Origin: Thamnaconus septentrionalis
Lineage: Eukaryota; Chordata; Actinopteri; Tetraodontiformes; Monacanthidae
Assembly (NCBI GenBank): GCA_009823395.1
Contig: CM020518.1
Span: 12,520,501-12,584,500 of the forward strand
Reading direction: 5' to 3'
DNA: 64,000 nt
Within the stretch, counting starts at the first letter, position 1, and each line of letters opens with the position of its first letter. Position numbers and translations under genes: made by a program. The notes under the pieces are model-generated. The model saw only the letters and a list, made by a program, of their open reading frames with translations. It was not told the DNA's origin and ran no database searches. Shown here one piece after another: positions 61,651 to 64,000 of this stretch.

Positions 61651-61664
61651 GCGCCCTCTGCTGG
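61651..61664 (-). promoter_or_regulatory. CTCF-like motif
   Basis: The minus strand reads CCAGCAGAGGGCGC, a full match to the CTCF core CCASYAGRKGGCRS. It lies just beyond the 3' end of the C2orf42 homologue. Binding is inferred. Confidence 0.5.
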
Positions 61665-61884
61665 CTAGCGCATTCAACACACGATTGGTCTCCCCTCTGT
61701 CGGAACGTCGCTTTACTGTTATTTTTCAAAATGTATGTAGTTTAAAGTGTTTGCGTGCGCACAAACGTTTCATTAAATCCGTTCAATTAAAAACTGTTCT
61801 TATCAAATCCTGAAAACGACGACGAGACTAGCTGAGCTACTCTTTAGCAGGACTTCATGCTGAGACGCACCGCCATAGACAACA

Positions 61885-61898
61885 GCCCCACCTGGTGG
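61885..61898 (-). promoter_or_regulatory. CTCF-like near-match
   Basis: The minus strand reads CCACCAGGTGGGGC, one mismatch to the CTCF core, in the same orientation as the motif 234 bases to the left. Confidence 0.3.
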
Positions 61899-62327
61899 TA
61901 GCGTGGTAACTCGCTGGAATTGAAGCCATTAAAGTGTTCTTTTTTTTAAGCACGTGTGTGAGAATTGATTCCTTTGACGTTCGTCGTGTGCTACATGTTC
62001 AGAATCTTTTTCTGCGCTTGTTTGTTTTCTGAATCACCATCAGCGACATCACTCAGCTTGATATAAAGACCATTATCTGTTGAGTTCGCTTTCTTCATGC
62101 TTGCACAGCAGAAAACCCATATACATATTATAAGTAACATACTTTTGTTATTTTTTAGGGGGGGGTTCTTTTTTTGACATGGGCAATGTGTCTTTGTTAG
62201 AGCCTCAAACTCTGGCGTCAAAAAAAGGAGACGCAACCACTTTGAAAAATATTTATTCATCTAAAAAGCATAAAAACAACTAAAACAAAAGTCCCAATGG
62301 CCCAAAACAACAAAAGAGCCATAACAC

Positions 62328-62423
62328 AGGTAAAATAAAACAAAACCATAATAAAGCAACAAACCAAACCAAACAGTTTTCTGCTGTAAACATTTATTTA
62401 TTTAGTTAGTTATTTATTTATTT
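62328..62423 (-). terminator. Poly(A) signal cluster and GU-rich downstream element
   Basis: On the minus strand, several overlapping AATAAA hexamers lie between about 62423 and 62392 in an AAAT-type repeat. A run rich in GTTTG and TTTTG follows downstream (62380-62328). This is the arrangement expected of a vertebrate cleavage and polyadenylation site about 200-230 nt after the stop codon. A further AATAAA lies at 62252-62257 and could be an alternative site. Confidence 0.6.
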
Positions 62424-62624
62424 AGTGAAAACATGTCATTAGAATTGCACCAACACAATACCACTAACCAATATCTTGTCCACATTTTGCATAATTTTAC
62501 ATGGAAGAATGTGAAAGTTGCAAACAGTCAGTGAGCCACTGGTAAGGCAAAGCGAAAGTCCTCAGGCCATCACCTCCCATACGTCTGGAATCCACTCATG
62601 TGCAATTCATCAGGGCCTCTGGGC
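62424..62624 (-). other. 3' untranslated region of the C2orf42 homologue
   Basis: Sequence between the stop codon and the AATAAA cluster on the minus strand, about 200 nt. It has no continuing reading frame and no further coding exon that would restore the longer mammalian C-terminus. The extent is inferred from the poly(A) signals, not seen in a transcript. Confidence 0.6.
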
Positions 62625-63772
62625 TCATTTCCTGGCAGCAGTCAGCTGACCGCTCTGCTGGTGGCCGAACTCGAAGCTGATCCTGAGCTCCCCCATGTGG
62701 CAGCGCGGGAGGACGTCCGGGATCCACTCGATGACAAAGGGGTCGGCCTCCTTCTGATCTCCAGCACCTGTCCCTGCAGCGGGCGCGCAAGCAGCCTGTG
62801 ACGATTCACTCACTGATAATCTGTCGCGTTGTTTTGTTTGTTTTTTTTAAAGACACTTACCAACTCTGAGGAAGGTGCGCAGCTCCATGGGGCGTATGGC
62901 CTGCGGTCGATCGGGCCTGGGGCCTTCCGGGAGGTCCGGCTCAGGCGGAGGATCGGGGCAGTGGAACTTTGAGTACGAGCCGTCGATGTTCTTCACAAAA
63001 CTCTGGGAGAGCTCCAGAGGAAGCTGAGATGAAGGTAAAAAAAAAAAAAAAAAAGGCGTTCAAACATATGACGGCACTGCTTTTGAACAGCGCACAGAAA
63101 AAGGCAATTTAAAATTGCAAATGATGTTTCAGCGGGTTTCATAACCAATCAGCTTCTTTAAGAGATAAAGAGGCAGGAAGCCCCGAGCTGCTCTCAAAAC
63201 ACGTTAAAACAATCAGATGATGTTTACCTCTGGGGTGTCAAAGATGTGTTTGACCTGCATGAGGTTGGTGATGTGCCAGGTGTACTTGGAGACGGAGCCG
63301 AGCGGAAGCCCATCATCCCTCACAAAGGCTGACAAAACAAACAGGGTCTCAATTATGTTGGCTTAAATGTTCTACACTAACAAAAAAAAAAAGTTTTTTC
63401 TTAGATTAACACTGCAAAAAGTACTGTGAAGGTACACCATGTGTTTTAACCATCAGAAACTGCTGCTGCACCTGTTGTAAAGTTGGGCAGCCGCTTCTTT
63501 TTGGAGCCTAGGGACAGACGCTGCTGCAGGGCGTTGAAGAACTCCTGGGGGATGTGGTACACCAGAGGCTGGGGTTTCCCTGATTGAATTTGGAAAAAAA
63601 AAAAAAAAAAAAGTGTTGTTGTCCTCTCGTACAAAGCTACACATTCAAACAAGAACTTCGGCTTTACCGTCAAACTGGTAGTGCATCGTCTGGTGAATCC
63701 TCTCAGTGACGCCCGCCAGCCACTGCTGGAAGCCCATTACCACCATCCGCTCATCCACGGCCTGAGTACCGC
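62625..63772 (-). CDS. C2orf42: C2orf42 homologue, C-terminal five exons (partial gene)
   Basis: Five coding exons on the minus strand: 63668-63772, 63472-63579, 63228-63328, 62861-63023 and 62625-62773 (stop TGA at 62625-62627). Each visible boundary has AG/GT, and the phases join without a frame break (1, 1, 0, 1), giving about 208 residues. I recognise the product from family memory as the C-terminal third of vertebrate C2orf42, an intracellular protein of unknown function. Diagnostic segments include [42 protein letters not shown], and a closing EWIPD then [11 protein letters not shown]. The introns are compact (88, 143, 204 and 87 bp), as in small fish genomes. The rest of the gene, including the N-terminal cysteine-rich part known in the family, lies beyond the right edge. 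Two features are odd. The protein ends about 14 residues after EFGH, whereas the mammalian protein, as I remember it, runs some 30 residues further. The fourth exon has a proline-rich insert ([18 protein letters not shown]). The family call is firm; no biochemical role can be assigned. Confidence 0.92.
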
Positions 63773-64000
63773 CTTAGCAAACAAACAGAAAAAACAACAG
63801 AAAATTAAACAACGCAACCTACATCCTACACTAGACACTCAGTCTGGATCAAGACTTTTGCGAGACAAAATTCATTTTAAAAGCAAGAGGATGTTTTGTT
63901 GGCCGGTAATTGATAGTAAAATATCTGGTGCAGCTCAGCCCTGCTCTTTTCGACAATGAGTGAGGATTAGCGCCGCAGGGATTAGGACAGAGCAATGACA
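63773..64000 (-). other. Intron of the C2orf42 homologue running off the window
   Basis: Sequence upstream of the first visible acceptor (AG at 63773-63774 on the minus strand, preceded by a pyrimidine-rich tract). I see no coding exon in it. The next upstream exon must lie beyond 64000. Confidence 0.6.

Larger units (their letters stand above)
61204..62327. other. Sequence downstream of C2orf42, no gene recognised
   Basis: Contains a T-run at 61360-61371 and two CTCF-like motifs (61651-61664 and 61885-61898). No coding frame of known family is visible, and no extra C2orf42 exon was found here. Confidence 0.5.

Noticed and set aside
62110..62260. Extra C2orf42 3' exon encoding the longer mammalian tail
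   Set aside because: No frame gives the expected Pro/Leu-rich ending, and no acceptor with continuing phase was seen.

Overview
This window looks like a piece of a teleost fish chromosome, probably a percomorph. The support is a vertebrate-type split gene with short introns, a tRNA-derived SINE of the common teleost type, several hAT-like and TTAA-flanked MITE families, a teleost LINE/SINE tail, and dense CA, GA and TA microsatellites. There is no operon structure, no bacterial or viral gene, and no CRISPR array.

Only one protein gene can be supported. At the right edge, on the minus strand, the last five exons visible in the window encode about 208 residues of the C-terminus of the C2orf42 family, an uncharacterised conserved vertebrate protein. 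Splice sites and phases agree across all five exons. The stop codon is at 62625-62627, and a cluster of AATAAA signals follows near 62.4 kb. The upstream exons lie beyond 64000.

The remaining 62 kb shows no recognisable protein-coding exon. Open frames there are short, low in complexity or microsatellite-derived, and many lack an ATG. Layout: 1-3.7 kb, GC-rich unique sequence with TA and purine tracts; 3.7-6.0 kb, two TTAA-flanked MITEs; 6-10 kb, GC-rich unique sequence; 10.07-10.44 kb, a tRNA-SINE; 10.4-16.2 kb, mostly unique; 16.2-16.6 kb, a long AT/GA microsatellite; 17-33 kb, mostly unique sequence with several homeobox-motif-rich stretches, degraded LINE-like remnants and a LINE-type tail at 29.7 kb; 33.5-49.2 kb, a transposon-rich block with two hAT-like MITE families (nine copies or fragments), a tandem duplication with an inverted partner, and a twin hairpin; 49.2-62.3 kb, mostly unique sequence with simple repeats and CTCF-like motifs near the C2orf42 3' end.

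The most plausible reading is a regulatory-type gene desert beside C2orf42. I did not find an obviously new molecular system. The best leads are the structured repeat block at 33.5-49.2 kb, the twin hairpins at 34.1 kb, the shortened C2orf42 C-terminus, the CTCF-like motif group, and the motif-dense unique stretches that may be conserved non-coding elements. That last point needs cross-species alignment, which cannot be done from one sequence.
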